A stretch of DNA of 64,000 bases from Dimorphilus gyrociliatus (taxonomy: Eukaryota; Annelida; Polychaeta; Dinophilidae), in the NCBI GenBank assembly GCA_904063045.1, contig CAJFCJ010000012.1:1674001-1738000 (forward strand). Direction: 5' to 3'. The notes beneath the pieces were generated by a model that saw nothing but the letters and a program-made list of their open reading frames with translations, was not told where the DNA came from and did not search any database. Made by a program: the position numbers and the translations under genes. Positions 34,616 to 47,852 of this stretch are shown in pieces. Each line of letters begins with the position of its first letter. The stretch's first letter is position 1.

Positions 34616-36013
34616 ATGTTCGACGAAGAAGACTGGGATGCGTCGAAAAACGATGCAAAAACAGAAAAATTATCTAAAATACTATTTTCAGACAAAATTT
34701 CAGATAATTTGGTAATGATAAATACTAAACTCCACTCGAAATATAGATCATATTTGTATTCTTAGAAAAAGAAAGGGAATAAAAGGAAGAGAAAGCAGGA
34801 AGGAAAACCCAAACAACAGACATCTGTTAAGAAACCGAGAAACAGAAAGAAAAATCGAAAGGAGAGTGATGTTACTAAAAACCGGAATCTTGCAAAGGAA
34901 GCTGATAAAGAAGAACTGGCAAGCGAGATAAACGAATTTCAGAAGAAAATCAATCGAAAGAGAAAGGTGGCGGAAATTAAGGAAGAACAACCCAATAAAC
35001 CAAATAAAGTAGCAAAGACGAGCCCCAAAACGACGACTCTAAAAAGTAGAATGACCAACAGATTGAACGCCGCCAGATTCCGATTCATTAACGAGCAGCT
35101 TTATACTCAAACTGGAGAAGATTCTATGAAAATGTTCCAAGAAGATGATGAAGCGTTTCACGTCTATCATACTGGGTTTGCATCACAAGTTGAAAAATGG
35201 CCTGTAAATCCAGTGGATTTAGCGATAGAATACATAAAAAAGGGGTAAATAATTATATTTATTAGAAATATGCACTCCCTAATGTAAGTTATTTAACGTA
35301 GCAAACCGAATCAAATTGTTGCCGATTTCGGATGCGGTGATGCAAAGATAGCAAGAAGTGTTAAAAATAAGATATATTCTTTTGACCTTATTGCCCTAAA
35401 CGACAAAATAACTGTCTGCGATATGACTAAGGTAATAGTTTCAAATTTTATTTAACGCTAAGGCTTAAATTTATCAATGCTTATATGCACCAAGGTTCCA
35501 TTGGCAGATAATTCTATTAATATAGCCGTATTCTGTCTCTCTCTTATGGGTACAAACTTGTCATCTTACATTCTAGAAGCTAATAGAGTCCTAGCAAACA
35601 GGTATTTGTTTGTGTATTAGCTTAGAGTTTTGTTTTCTTTTTCATAAAACTACTTTTTATAGGGGAACTCTATTAATAGCTGAAGTTGTTAGTCGATTCA
35701 ACAATATTGATGCTTTCAAACGAAAATTAGAGAAATATGGATTCGATTTAATCAATAAGGTAACTTTTACTATGAAATAATACATGTATTTTATTTTTAT
35801 GTAGATAGTTATTCTCTGGCTAATTAAATGTACGAATTAAAACAAAAGATTTTAACATATATCATGTTAAACAACGAGAACTCAATCTTTACTTGATTGC
35901 AGAAAACGTACAAAATGTTCGTTTGGATGGAACTTAAAAAAACGAAAAGAGTTAATCCAGGTAAAAGCTTGCCGGATATTAAATTGTCACCATGCTTGTA
36001 CAAAAAACGATGA
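34616..36013 (+). CDS. RRP8: Ribosomal RNA-processing protein 8 (nucleomethylin)
   Basis: This nucleolar SAM-dependent methyltransferase makes m1A in 25S/28S rRNA. Six exons: 34616-34711, 34766-35244, 35302-35431, 35495-35601, 35663-35759, 35903-36013. They give 339 aa. The N-terminus is a lysine-rich nucleolar-type region. The Rossmann methyltransferase domain begins [11 protein letters not shown] and carries the SAM loop [12 protein letters not shown], then the [26 protein letters not shown] segment diagnostic of RRP8, and ends MFVWMELKK with a basic tail. The stop codon lies 8 bases from the stop codon of the opposing GH3 gene, so the two 3' UTRs must overlap. Confidence 0.96.
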
Positions 36014-36021
36014 AATCAAGT

Positions 36022-38259
36022 TTATAGAGAGTGCATTCTAATATCAACATGATCCAGCATAAATTGGACAGTATCTATGCGACGTAGTACTCGTGGTGTC
36101 TGTACAAAGTAGATAAGAACTGATATTTATAACTTGACTAATAATTAGTGATTTACCTTATAAAGATTCAAAGAAATATCTGCAGTATCTCTTAAAAATT
36201 GTCTAAATTCGGAAAAAGTTCCGGGCTTAACTATGAATACTTTCATTGGAGCAATATTATTCTTCTTTCGAAATGTTTCGTATACGAAAAACTCTTTGCA
36301 TAACGTTTTATCAATCTATTTGGTAAGAAAAATTACTTTAAAACTGAGTAAAAGAGAAGATAAATTGAGGAAACAAACCTCATCCAATTGTGATGCGCAT
36401 ATTAAATGTCCGTTTTCTAATTCTAAGAAAACTGTATAATATGGCAGATCGATAAGATCACTTTTATTTGATACTTGTTCCAGAACAGCGCTTTCAACGC
36501 AACAATAATCAATTATTTTAATGCCGTGCCAATTTCTAGCGGAATGAATTAAAGCTGAATAGAACGCTTTTTCACTAGTTTTCTCTCCTCTAACGTTCAA
36601 GAATTGTCCTTGTCTAAGTGTTAGGAAAATAGAAGATAACTTTATAAAACTAAGCAATTTTGTCTCTTTACCTATAAAGAAATTCAATTAAGGGACAATG
36701 ATTATGGAAACCAACAACTCTAACTACGTCTCCGAATCGGTATCTGTAAAGAAACGTATTTATTATACTATTTTTGATATAATGAATGGTGTTATACCAA
36801 CCTATAAAGTCCACTTTGATTTGATACAACTAGCTCATAATCTTTTCCATCTTCAACTTCATCTAATAGTAGAGTGGAAGGTTGTTCTTCGTCACTTTGT
36901 TCCAATGGAATGAATTCATAAAATACGGTTCTAGGGATTAATAAATAATGTCTATTGTGACTTAAAGGATCTAAATTGATTCCTAGAAGGCCTTCGGTTG
37001 CTGAATAGAGAGCTGAATAGAAGATAATTCCTTGAAATTCATGTTGCTTCAAAATCCGTCCATATATATCATTAGAACCCGAATCAACAGTTAATACACA
37101 TTGTAGATCAGGCCAAATTCTTGATACAATACCATCGAAACCTCTATCAAACTCTTCACGAAGAAAAGATGCTCTATTAAGATCCGGAAAAAGTAATGAT
37201 TCTAAATGTTTTCTGAGATTCGTATCTAATTTGATATCGCAATTTATTGTTCCAGTTTCTATATCGTGTACTAAATCGTGCCAATGGTTCCTTAGAGCTC
37301 TCATAGCTGTGTAGAGAACAGAGGCAAAGCCACTCTCAATTAAACCAATATTAGGATCTCTTAAGCCAAATAGCAGATGAATGTATAAAAGGGAATAGTC
37401 ATCTGTAATTTTGAATGCTTTTGTGGGTGTACTTAACATTTGCAAAGTATATTCAACATTCGGTTGTTGTTGTCCAACCGGTATACCGCAAGCGATTGTT
37501 TTAGTTCTTGGTACGTAGGCAAATCTAAGAATTTTTCTTAATCGTTTCAATTCGCTAAAGTTATCATGTAGAATGCGCCAAACAATTGCATAACCAAATC
37601 TATAATGTAAAGTCCTTTCGTGCGACAAAACGGGCAACATGTTGCTATGTCCAGATGCTCCTGATGTTATAGCTAACAGAACTGTACTATCAACATTAAG
37701 AACGTTTTCTTGACCTTCAACAATCTGCTCTAAGTACGATTGATAATGACTATATCTCGTTAGAGGATGTTGTTTTGTAAAGTCTTCAACCGTTTTCATT
37801 ATTTTAAAATTATAATCACGACCATAAATTGTGCTTTGATTTCTTCGAAGCCTTTGTAAAATAAGTCTACTTTGAACCTCACGAAGTTCAATGGTATCTG
37901 ATTCAAGTTTATTCCTCATTCGTCTACCGGTAAATTGCAATCTGATTAAGCATATATAATGACTAGCCATGTGTCCAAATGTGTATTGGGTAACGCCAGA
38001 AATCCTTCTACGGAAATAATCAACTCCGGCAAAGGATAATATAACAAGAATTAGGCATCCAATTCCTGATTAGATAAAAAATTTATTATTGTGTCTGTAT
38101 TACATTTCAAAATAATAATTTACCAGCTAGAGCGCTTTTAGTAACCGACAAAGCCTTAGGATGCTCCATAACTTCATGATAAATGGCGTATACAGAGAAT
38201 GCAACTACAAAAGGTAGGAATATAACTATCATTACAAGTGGAGCCGCTTGAGCACCCAT
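36022..38259 (-). CDS. GHDC: GH3 domain-containing protein
   Basis: Animal member of the GH3 (acyl-adenylate/amido synthetase-like) fold. Exons 38124-38259, 36802-38065, 36672-36743, 36379-36613, 36157-36315 and 36022-36099 give 647 aa. Two hydrophobic segments near the N-terminus (LVMIVIFLPFVVAF and LILVILSFAGV) suggest membrane association. GH3 marks follow: the TSGASGHSNMLP phosphate-loop-like motif, SALYSATEGLLGIN, the LYRYRFGDVVRVVGFHNHCP segment spanning a splice, and the final small domain with LRQGQFLNVRGEKTSE. Substrate in animals is not established. A joined-up frame across five introns makes the model firm. The human protein is about 530 aa, so this one has extra N-terminal sequence. 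Confidence 0.93.
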
Positions 38260-38699
38260 TTTTGAAGGTTATCAATCCAAAGCCAACCTCCTTTAACTTA
38301 ACAGCGATAATCAGTATGTTTACATATTCGAGATCTCGTTCCTGAACTTCCGCTGAGGCTTTCGCGCCAAATTTCGGTTTTTTGCCTCATTGATAGATAT
38401 ATTTTCTGAATTATACACTGGCATCCACTTCATTACTTATATGATTTTATAAATCATATACGAAAACGACATTTACAATAACAGATTTCAAATGGGTTAT
38501 TAAATGTCTTAAGTATAAGGCATAATATTACTGCTAAATATATCAAGTCCTCTTTAACAAATAAGTAAAATAGTTTTCTTGAAAAAAATTGGTCAATTTA
38601 CACTTTTTAAGCTTTTCCCCTTTGTAAAGAAGAGCACGTGTATAAATTACCGATAATTTTCAATCATATGACTACCAACGTGATATATTTTCACTTCAC

Positions 38700-38741
<42 letters not shown>

Positions 38742-38806
38742 ATTTTTCTATTTATCTTTTTCTCTATTTCTCTCACTTTTGTCAAAATCATATCTCCTGT
38801 GGAAGA
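38260..38806. other. Intergenic, promoters of GHDC and the oxidase
   Basis: A divergent gap of about 550 bases. It contains the (CT)n tract immediately before the oxidase start. An E-box CACGTG lies at about 38635. Confidence 0.5.
38703..38738. repeat. (CT)n microsatellite
   Basis: Eighteen CT units about 70 bases upstream of the oxidase start codon, probably within its 5' UTR or core promoter. Confidence 0.95.
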
Positions 38807-41092
38807 ATGAAATATACTTATCTATTAATAGCATTGCTTTCAGGAGTAGTCTTCAGTAATGAAGAATGCTCCGAAAGTGCGCTTGAATGCGAATACTACT
38901 TTGATATTGAATACGCAAAGAGTATGACTTTTCAGGGTTCTAAGGTATATATGGCTAATAATTCTTTCATGATATATGAGAAGGAAACTGGTAATCTTAA
39001 AATACTTACAAATGAAGGTTAAGAATCATGCTTTTTTTCAAATTGTTCCAATCATAAGTCCTTTACAAACGTTTTAATTGTGATAATAGAGGCAGAACAA
39101 GTTATTACGGCGGATGGAAGGCAGAAGAGTCTAATAACTATCAATGGTCGCTTTCCGGGACCACCAATAATAGTCTATGAAGGTCAAATAGTGACAGTGA
39201 AACTAAAAAATTCTTTGGACAGTCAAGGAACTTCTCTTCATTTTCATGGAATAAAACAGCTAAACACTGCTTGGATGGATGGAGTCGGTGGAGTAACTCA
39301 GTGTCCTATAAGTCCAGGACAAAGTTTTACTTATAAATTTTTAGCCTCTCCGGTAGGAACACATTGGTATCATTCACATTACGGTATTCAAAGAAGTACT
39401 GGCTTATTCGGTCCGTTAGTAATTAAGAGAAAGAGCGATAAGGACGAAAAAAAGTACAACAAAGAGTTTATCATTTCTGTGCATGAATGGCTATGGAATG
39501 ATACTTCTGATATCTATGATATGGCTTCGAAAGAAGCAGTTAGTTTTGCATTCGGATATGGAGATTTTAATTCTCCTTGCTTTTTTTCCTCAAAAGAGTC
39601 AGATGGCATAGATACTGTGGTAACCCCGATTTATTCGGCTCTACTTAATAGTAGAGGTCGACACTACGGACGTTTTAATAGAACATATCCCGGTCCAAAG
39701 CTTCCTCTTGAAGAATTTCATGTGGAAAGCGGCGGGGTATATTTATTTCGTATTATAAATACTGGAATGGCCGTTTCCTTTGAAATAAGCATTGATGATC
39801 ACGATCTAATGGTTGTAGCGACTGATGGGTGTGATGTAAGACCAAAGCAATTCGATTCTTTGATCATCCATCCCGGAGAAAGATATGATTTTTATCTTGA
39901 AGCCATTAGGGAACCTGGAATATATTTCTTAAGGGCTAGAACACTTGAAAGATTCTCTAACAATAAGGTTATTAAACATTCTATTTGATGTACCAAATAA
40001 GATTTATTACTGAGTGTAATTTTAATCTTTTTTTCATAGCCAGTGATTCCTGTTCATATTGAAGGTTTAATAAAGTATAAAGGAAGCGCAAAGTCATTTT
40101 CAAAGAGGAAAAAATGCTCGCGGGTTTATCCTTGCAAAGTTTTAAATTGTCCATTTGCGACTTCCATCATTGATAATTGGATTTGTACCTCCATTGCAAA
40201 TTTGGAAGCTTTAAATGAACGTCACATTCCACATCCTACGGTTGAGCACTTTCTAAATTATCATTTTAATTGGCTTAAGGATGAGAGGGTTTGGAAACCG
40301 ACAATAAATGGATTAAGACATGAGAACCCATCGGCCCCCCTTCAATTATTTCCACCGGCGGAACTACAGAGTATGCGCGAGTGTGGTAAAGAAAATTGCA
40401 ATAATTCTTGTAAATGTACAAATATACTGCATTTACCATTCAATAAAAGCGTCCAATTAGTTCTCGCAACAACCATTCACAATCCTAAAAATGTTCTCAA
40501 TGGGAATCCACATCCAATACACTTACACGGTCATCACTTCCAAGTTTTGTCTATTGGCTATCCTAAATATAATGAACAAGGAGTATATTTCAAACAGAAT
40601 CCATCCCTTAAATGCTCAGATATGCAATGTAATCGGCTTCTTTGGTCCTTCAATAAAACTATTATTAGTAATCCGAGAGCTGTTGAAAAAGATACAGTTA
40701 TAGTTCCTGCTGGGGGATACGTTGTTATTAGATTCTTGACGGATAATCCTGGATTTTGGTATATGCATTGTCACATGGAATTTCATAATGAAGAAGGAAT
40801 GGCAATGATACTTCAAGTTGGAGAAATGAGCGATATGACAGAACCTCCTATAGATATGAATAATTGCGGAAATTTTGAATGGAATGATGAAAGCTTTTCC
40901 AATTACATTAAAAATCCTCCCACATTAAATTCACTTTTGCAGAAAGAAGAGAAGACTGACAAAAGGAAATTAATTGCAGTCTATGTAGCTGCAGCTTTAG
41001 CTACGTTTAGTTCGTTTTTAGCACTGTTTGCACTTTGTCACAAAAGAATTAACAAACAATATGATGGATATCAGATTATTCCTATGCAATAG
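38807..41092 (+). CDS. Laccase-like multicopper oxidase, membrane-anchored
   Basis: Three exons (38807-39017, 39090-39967, 40040-41092) give 713 aa. A signal peptide (YLLIALLSGVVFS) is followed by three cupredoxin domains. Copper ligands are all visible: LHFHG and HWYHSHYG in domain 1, HPIHLHGHHF and HCHMEFHNEEGM in domain 3, giving the type 1, 2 and 3 sites with Met as the likely axial residue. After domain 3 comes one hydrophobic helix (VYVAAALATFSSFLALFALC) and a short cytosolic tail, so it should sit at the cell surface. Invertebrate laccases of this kind oxidise phenols or catechols or iron; the substrate here is unknown. Metazoan laccase-like proteins with a C-terminal helix are known, so the anchor is unusual rather than unique. 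Confidence 0.95.
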
Positions 41093-41381
41093 CAGGAATA
41101 TTGAAAGTTTAACAATATTTAAATTGATAGAACTATAAACGATAGAAAATTGATGATCCTTTGTAGAATCTTAAAAAATTACTTAAATGCGGCTTGTATT
41201 CAAATATTATTAAAAATTTTTTCATCTAACAAAACATTGTGATAGGCTCTTCTGTGATCTAGCTCAATTTAATACTAATATAAACATACTGTTATCTCAG
41301 CGATAAGAGTAGCTTTAGTATTTAACAGAATAAAGGCATCATACCTTCAGGTTAAAGACTAGAATACTAAGCTTTCCTGGT
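41093..41381. other. Intergenic, oxidase to TMEM45-like
   Basis: About 290 A/T-rich bases between two genes on the same strand; nothing specific is seen. Confidence 0.5.
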
Positions 41382-42182
41382 ATGGGAACATTTCTCGGTC
41401 ACATTCTCCCAGGTTCCTTCTTCATAATTTTTTCTCTTTGGTCAACTTTCAATGTTGCCAAAAAGCGAATACTGGATCACAGAAAAAGATTAGAATATAA
41501 AAGTACTGCAACTCATGATTGCAATTGCTTTGGTCGTTTCTCTAGAGCTCCGATAGAATCGATCATAAAATTTGTTTGCTGTATTTGTGGAATTATTTTA
41601 GAATTAGTGATGTGGTACAAAGGTGGGTTTGGCCTTCCAGTTTTGGCTGCCAATTTGCAACATTCGTCTATGTATGCTGGTTTTGCTGTATCTGGATTAG
41701 CCGAAGCTTGTCTTCACTACAAAAAGGGAATAGATGGTATTGATTACATAATGGGTGCTTTCGCCTTTGCAGTTGAAGGATTCCTATTTCAATTTCATCT
41801 TCTCACAAAATCAGATATTGAGTCTAAACTTCATCTTCTTCTCGTGTTGATAGCATATGCATCCTCTGTAGCATATCTATTAGAGTGGCGCTTTCTTAAA
41901 AGCCAATTGGCTGCTTTCTTCAGATGTCAAGCTACGCTTTTAAATGGCCTGTGGTTTTGGTGTGTGGCGTTTATGCTGTTTCCTCCTGCTCCTTCGTTAC
42001 CTCGGTGGAAAGATAACTCTGGATTAACTATGCTAGCTGCCGGCCTGTTTGTCTGGATGGCACTAATATCTATAGGAATTGTTACACTCATTAATTACTT
42101 AACATACACAGCGTATAGTCGCTACTGGACTATTGATTATACAGTCGTAACTAGTTCGGATTGCGATGAAGATGATTCATAG
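41382..42182 (+). CDS. TMEM45-family multipass membrane protein (DUF716)
   Basis: A single exon encodes 266 aa. The opening MGTFLGHILPGSFFI, the conserved EACLHYKKG-type stretch, HLLLVL and LEWRFLKSQ, and about seven hydrophobic helices place it in the TMEM45A/TMEM45B family. The C-terminal tail is acidic (CDEDDS). Function in invertebrates is not established; vertebrate members are linked to epithelial differentiation and trafficking. The absence of introns contrasts with most neighbours. It ends 159 bases from the ATRX stop on the opposite strand. Confidence 0.9.
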   Translation: MGTFLGHILPGSFFIIFSLWSTFNVAKKRILDHRKRLEYKSTATHDCNCFGRFSRAPIESIIKFVCCICGIILELVMWYKGGFGLPVLAANLQHSSMYAGFAVSGLAEACLHYKKGIDGIDYIMGAFAFAVEGFLFQFHLLTKSDIESKLHLLLVLIAYASSVAYLLEWRFLKSQLAAFFRCQATLLNGLWFWCVAFMLFPPAPSLPRWKDNSGLTMLAAGLFVWMALISIGIVTLINYLTYTAYSRYWTIDYTVVTSSDCDEDDS

Positions 42183-42341
42183 CATATTCCTATTGAATTA
42201 ACAAAAAAATGAATATAATGTTGTATAGTATTTACATAAGCACTTTTTCTACACAAAAACAACAAAGACCTAAATTAAAAAATTTTTGACTATACAAAAA
42301 TTAGAACGAACCACAGTTAAAGAGAAAGTACAAAATTCAAT

Positions 42342-45300
42342 CTATTTTCTTGCCAGAGCAGCCTGTTGACTCATAACTTGTTGCCATCTCAATATTTGTT
42401 GCTGATATTGTTCAATGTACTGCTGTTGTATAAGAAGCCGGAGCTGCTTTTGAAGCTCCTCTTGAGTAATATTTGGAGATTTTGCAACAATATTTCTGGC
42501 CAATTCTTGCATTTGAAATGTTGTTGGAGCGGACATTTGCTGTTGCTGTAAGAAAAGTTGTTGCTGGGCTAATGACATTCCCATACCAGGAGCACCCATT
42601 CCAAATCCCATTGTGTTACCAGCGGCCAGCACGGCTGATCTAACACCTTCTTTCTCTTGCTCATATTCGTCCCAAGCTGCCTTTCTTTCTTCCTCTGTTA
42701 GGCTCTCTTCAGGTCTTTCTTCAAGTAATGAGTCGTGTTCTTTTACATCAATTACATGAACTTTTAATTCTGATATTAGTTCTGCCAGTAAACGATCTTT
42801 TGGAACAGGAGGCGTTGGTTCAACCTCCGGTATTGGCCGGAAATTGTACAATTCCTGTAAATCGGCAGCAGTGAAATGCCTATCGATTTGTTGTTCGTCA
42901 ACAACACGGTGGGACAAAGACAGTTTTGTCACTTGACGTTCGTATATCTTCTGTTCCATAGTACCGTACGCTAACAAACGATAAACATAACAAGGTTTAG
43001 TTTGCCCGAACCTATATACTCTAAATATAGATTGAACATCATGGCTCGGATTCCACGAAGCATCTAAAATTACAACCCGATTAGCTCCAATTAAATTAAT
43101 ACCTAAGCCACCGGCTTTAGTTGATATTAAGAACAAACGAGCTCTAATATTTTCCGGATTATTGAAAATTGTAGCCCATCGTTTTCTTAGATGGGCTGGT
43201 GTTGAGCCGTCAAATCGAAAGTAATCAGTATTTGGTACCCATTTTGATTTAACACCATCTGTTGTTCTTTTCAAAAATTCTTTGCTTAACTCAATCTCTT
43301 CCTCAGTTTTATTCTCATCAATACTTGCCTCTTGCCAGAGTTTAAGTATGTGCTCGATAAAATTTAATGTAAGTATACTTTGAGAAAATACTATGAGTTT
43401 ATCTCCAATCGATTCACATAGAACCAGTAGGCGGACAAGAATCATTAGTTTTCCAGAAGCTTCCACACAGCTTTTCATCTGTTCATCCATATGATCAGCC
43501 CACCATTCATTACTTACAGGTCCCTTTACTTCTTCATCTTCTACAATATCTTCCTTTTGGCCATCCGATTGATTACGTCTTGTCCGCTTGGTGGAAAATT
43601 TATTAACATAAGTATTTTCATCAGATTTATCAGTATCAGAATCGGCTTTCGGATTTTTCTTCATAGATCTTGTCTTTCGTTTTCCATTATCAGAATCACT
43701 CAGAACTAAGCAGTCATCATCATTGTTGCTATCAGTTGACTGCGAAGCCTCACTGGTCCCTACGGAATTATCGTCAATAAACTCTTCCATGGAATCATCG
43801 TTAAACATGCGCTTAGCTTCTTGTCTTATTTCATTCATTTTCAATTGCCAAGGATGCGACCAAATTCTCATTAAAAATTGATAGTCTGAGAATAAAGATG
43901 CTCCTCTATTCCGAATTTCTCCTAAACCTACTTTCCTTTTTAAATACTCTTCATAAAGTTTAATTTGAATCTCTCCCAATTGAGTATAAACAACGTATTC
44001 ATATTTAGGTGGTAAGAAAGATGTCAGAGCTCTATAATCTCGTCTTTGTACACAACCGGCTAATGTTTCGTGGAGGACGTGAGCACGTCTTTTCATTAGT
44101 TTTACATCTCTCTGGGTAGAATCAGCACACTGACCATTTGTTATGGGATTAACAAAGCGATTGCAAAATTCTTTTTTCGTACCCAGTAATCTTTTCTTCA
44201 CAAGATCAACCATACAGTGATATTCCAACAGATTATTTTGTAGAGGTGTACCTGTTAAAACTATCTTCCGCTTGGTTCTCACCCCTGCAATACATTGTGA
44301 TAGAGCAGATGAGGCATTTTTTAAGACGTGACCTTCGTCCGCAACGAACAAGTCTGGACCAGGATCGATTAAACATCTAGTTAACATATCTTTCTGACTC
44401 TTTTTTTTAATCCATTTATGTTGGGCTAAGTTTCTAAACATTTCATAACCAATTATTAATATTCCCCCTGTTTTCCACCATGTTTCAATTTCAATTACTC
44501 GATTTGCACTATTCTTTAAACTTGACAATTCAACAACATTCAATTCAAGCTTCTTATCATTCAAATGCCCCTGCCATGTATCCCATTCATCTTTCCAATT
44601 AAGGACGGTATTCAACGGACAAACTACTAAACAACGAGTAAATTTTAGTAATTTTTCCGTCATTATAGTGTGCACAAAGGCTATAATTGATAAAGTTTTT
44701 CCTAAACCCATGCAATGAGCAAGAATAGCACCAGAACCAGAATCATTGTCTCTGACTCGATCAACCGATTCGCAGACACATTCCCACAAAAATTTCACTG
44801 CTTCAACCTGATGGGGCTTCAATAAACGGATAATATTTGGATGAACTTCGACGTGAGGTGGATCCAATTCTAATTTTGTCGTAATAGGACACTTCTGCCC
44901 GGTATCCTCCACAACAGTATTATATAAACGTTGGCGTTCCTTGACACGATTCCGTCTTTCTTCTTCTTCTCGACCAGCAGCTTTGGTATCGCTGTCCAGT
45001 TTTTTATCTTTTATTATCTTTTTTATATCCTTACGTTTACCAGGCGTTCCCTTTACGTCAACTTCCTCGATGTCACTGTCATTTGACGAAGCGCCAGAAA
45101 CTCGTCTCTTCTTTTTTGTAAAGTTTTCCTCTTTATCCATGTCTTCATCAGAAGATGATATTGTGATAATAGTTCTTTTCCTTCTTCTTTTTTTCTTTTT
45201 GACATCATTTCCTGGCTCCGATTCATCTGAAAGTTTATTTGGGTCATCTCCGCTCGAATCGTCTCTTTTTTTGTTCTTTTTTTCTCTCTTTTTCTTTTTT

Positions 45301-47852
45301 TCCTTAGCTTGGGCAGTTTTCTTGTCAGACAACTCATCAGGTTCACCTTTTTTATCACGTTTAATTGTAATTTTTAATTTTCTATCACTTTTATCAGGAT
45401 TTACATCTGAATTTTGACTACTATCTGTGTTTATGTGATATTTACGCTTCCGATTATCAGTATCAAAGCATTCATCCTCAGAATCATTTATCCTTGCATC
45501 TAACAATTTGTCATAAGGACGTCTGCTAGACTTTGAGGTGGTTGACTCGCTATTTTCTTTCGAAGAAGTCGAGTCATTATCATCTTTCGAAGATGTTAAA
45601 CTCTTTTTATTTTCCGATGGAACTTTATTCTTGCAAGCTTTCTTTAATTTATTTAACCCGAGATCTTCCAAATCTGAGTCATGCGATTGATTATCTGAAT
45701 TTGAACTGGAGCTATCAAATATATAAGATTTATCCTTATGTGGATTGATAGCGTGACTTTGGTATTCATCTTCACTAAATTGGTCACTAATCTGATGAGT
45801 GTCCAGCTCGGAATCATCGTCGCTTGAGTTCATAATTCTATCGACGAGTGAACTATTCCCAGGATTTGAGGCAGATCCCAAGCCTTCTTCAGCTTGTGTT
45901 CGCTTTTTGAGATTCAGCTTGGCACTTTCACTTCCCTGAACTCTCCCTAGTGGCAGGTGTAACACTACTACAGATGCGCACAAAATAAAATGGAAGGAAT
46001 ACCTTACCTATGGCAGCTCGGAGATTTCTCATTGTGGACGAAACAGCCTCTTCTTCGTTAACAAATTCACTAGAATCAATAGTGCTATTTACCAAGGCAT
46101 CATTGTTAGTAGTATCGAGAGGATCATTTGTACCATCTTGTGACGGAAGTATTAAATTGTGATCGCTTTCTAAGTTACTTTCTTCCATGTCTATTTTCTC
46201 TCTTTGACGCCTTCTATTTTCTCTAATCAAGCGTCTCTTTTTCAGTTTTTGACGAATTTTTCGTAATTTAGCTTTTGAGGATTCTTTGTCTTTAAATAAT
46301 ATTTAGATAAGAAAGTTGAATAAGTTTAAATAAGTCATTGTAAAATTTTATAACTACCTGGTTCATCACTTGATATTAGATCACTAGTGTCAAATGTACT
46401 GGTAGATGACTTTTGTTTATCATCGCAACTGTCATTAGCACTATTTCTCCTTTTTTTACCCTTATTTTTTGAAATCTATAGATTCATAAAACAATACATA
46501 AATTAAATATTTTACTTTTCTAAAATAAATATACATATATATATATATATATATATATGTATAGATACTTGTTAATAATGAGTGGTATTACCTGAATATT
46601 TTTGCGTTCATCCTCCGAGCTGTCTATGATAATGACTTCTTGAGGGCCAACTTGATTTGTGATATTGATCCGGCGAATTCTCGGCCTATCACTGTACTCA
46701 GACGTTCTTCGTCGAGCCAATAATGTACACTGATTCGCTGCTTTTTTGAAAATAGCCAACATTCGATCGGTGTCTCTTGCTACATCTGTTCGTAGCCTAC
46801 TTTGCAGCTCCATAGATTGTTCTCTAGTTGCTGCTCTGTTTCTTTTTCTTAAATCCTTCACGTGGTTTCGTAATTTATCTAATACAGTCAGCGTTCTTAA
46901 GAGAACTTCCGACACAGCTTCAGGGCAAGTTTGAAAATAATCACCGTTGTAGGTTGGTACGTCTCTTAGAAATCTTCGTTGAGAGCCTCGATAATTACCG
47001 CCTATTAACGACTTTGATGTTGGTTTTTCAGGTGTTATTTCCCCCAGTGCTCTTTGGCACTCAATTACTAATGGTTTTATAGGATTAGAATTGCAAACAA
47101 GGCACGACCATTTAGTTTTTGGATCCTTAATTCGTTGAAGCTGAGATCTACCAAGATTTCTTCGTATACATTCACTACAGAATGCATGAGGACAATTATC
47201 ACAACAAAGTAATGAGCCCCCCTCACCACACCAGAGACACTGATTATCTGTCCCATTATCGTCTCTTTCGATAGGAACACATTGATAATAATAATAACAA
47301 GTTTTGCAAACAAGAACTCGGAGATGAGGATGACTTCTTGCATATCCGCCGCTAGTTCTTCGAATTTCAGATCCACAAACTGTACATGAGGGGCCGATCT
47401 TTGTCATCGGTACAATTTTTCTTTTTGTATCATCAACAGATTCCGGTTCTAAGTACAATGTTCCATCAGGCAGGCCAACAGGTCTTCCACGAGAGTCAAA
47501 TTCCATATCATGATCATCCCTATTTGTACCATCTGATTCATCATCGGCGTCATCTGAGTCGTAGCATAATACTTTTCTTGTTATTGCAGGCTTTCGCCTC
47601 CTTGTTTTGAGATTTTCTCCATCTAATTTGGTGGTTGGAGAAGATTGGGGTTCTTTTTCTTGATCTTTTGGTAAGTTAGCATAGTCTTTTAAATCATCAA
47701 CTTCGGTTCTTAAAAGGAAAAAATGCAAATATAAAATTATAAAAATTTCATGATATAACTAACATGTCATTATTGTTTGTAGTCTTCTCAGCGTGCTTTT
47801 CACCGCTTGTTTGATCATTTTGAATTATTTCTGTGTCTTTAGCATCATCCAT
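42342..47852 (-). CDS. ATRX: ATRX chromatin remodeller (SNF2 family with ADD domain)
   Basis: ATP-dependent remodeller that deposits H3.3 with DAXX at heterochromatin. Coding exons 47764-47852, 46592-47708, 46358-46475, 46008-46289 and 42342-45946 give 1736 aa. A probable 5' UTR splice acceptor lies at 47889/47890. The ADD domain is in exon 2: a GATA-like finger (CTVCGSEI..CKTC), a PHD finger (CLWCGEGGSLLCC, CSECIRRN) and a closing CLVC. A long Ser/Asp/Lys-rich linker follows. The SNF2 motor has HCMGLGKTLS (Walker A), VADEGHVLKN (DEGH box), LTGTPLQNN, then STKAGGLGINL and the HDVQSIFRVYRFGQ motif VI. The C-terminus is Gln/Met-rich. Insect XNP lacks ADD, so this is the fuller, vertebrate-like form. 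The last exon is 3.6 kb. Confidence 0.97.
46533..46560. repeat. (AT)n tract in an ATRX intron
   Basis: About 28 bases of AT dinucleotide within the intron following the ADD exon (minus sense). Confidence 0.9.

Noticed and set aside
44941-45417. 158-residue plus-strand frame rich in Ser, Phe and Leu
   Set aside because: Antisense of the Lys/Glu/Ser-rich ATRX linker; composition follows directly from that.
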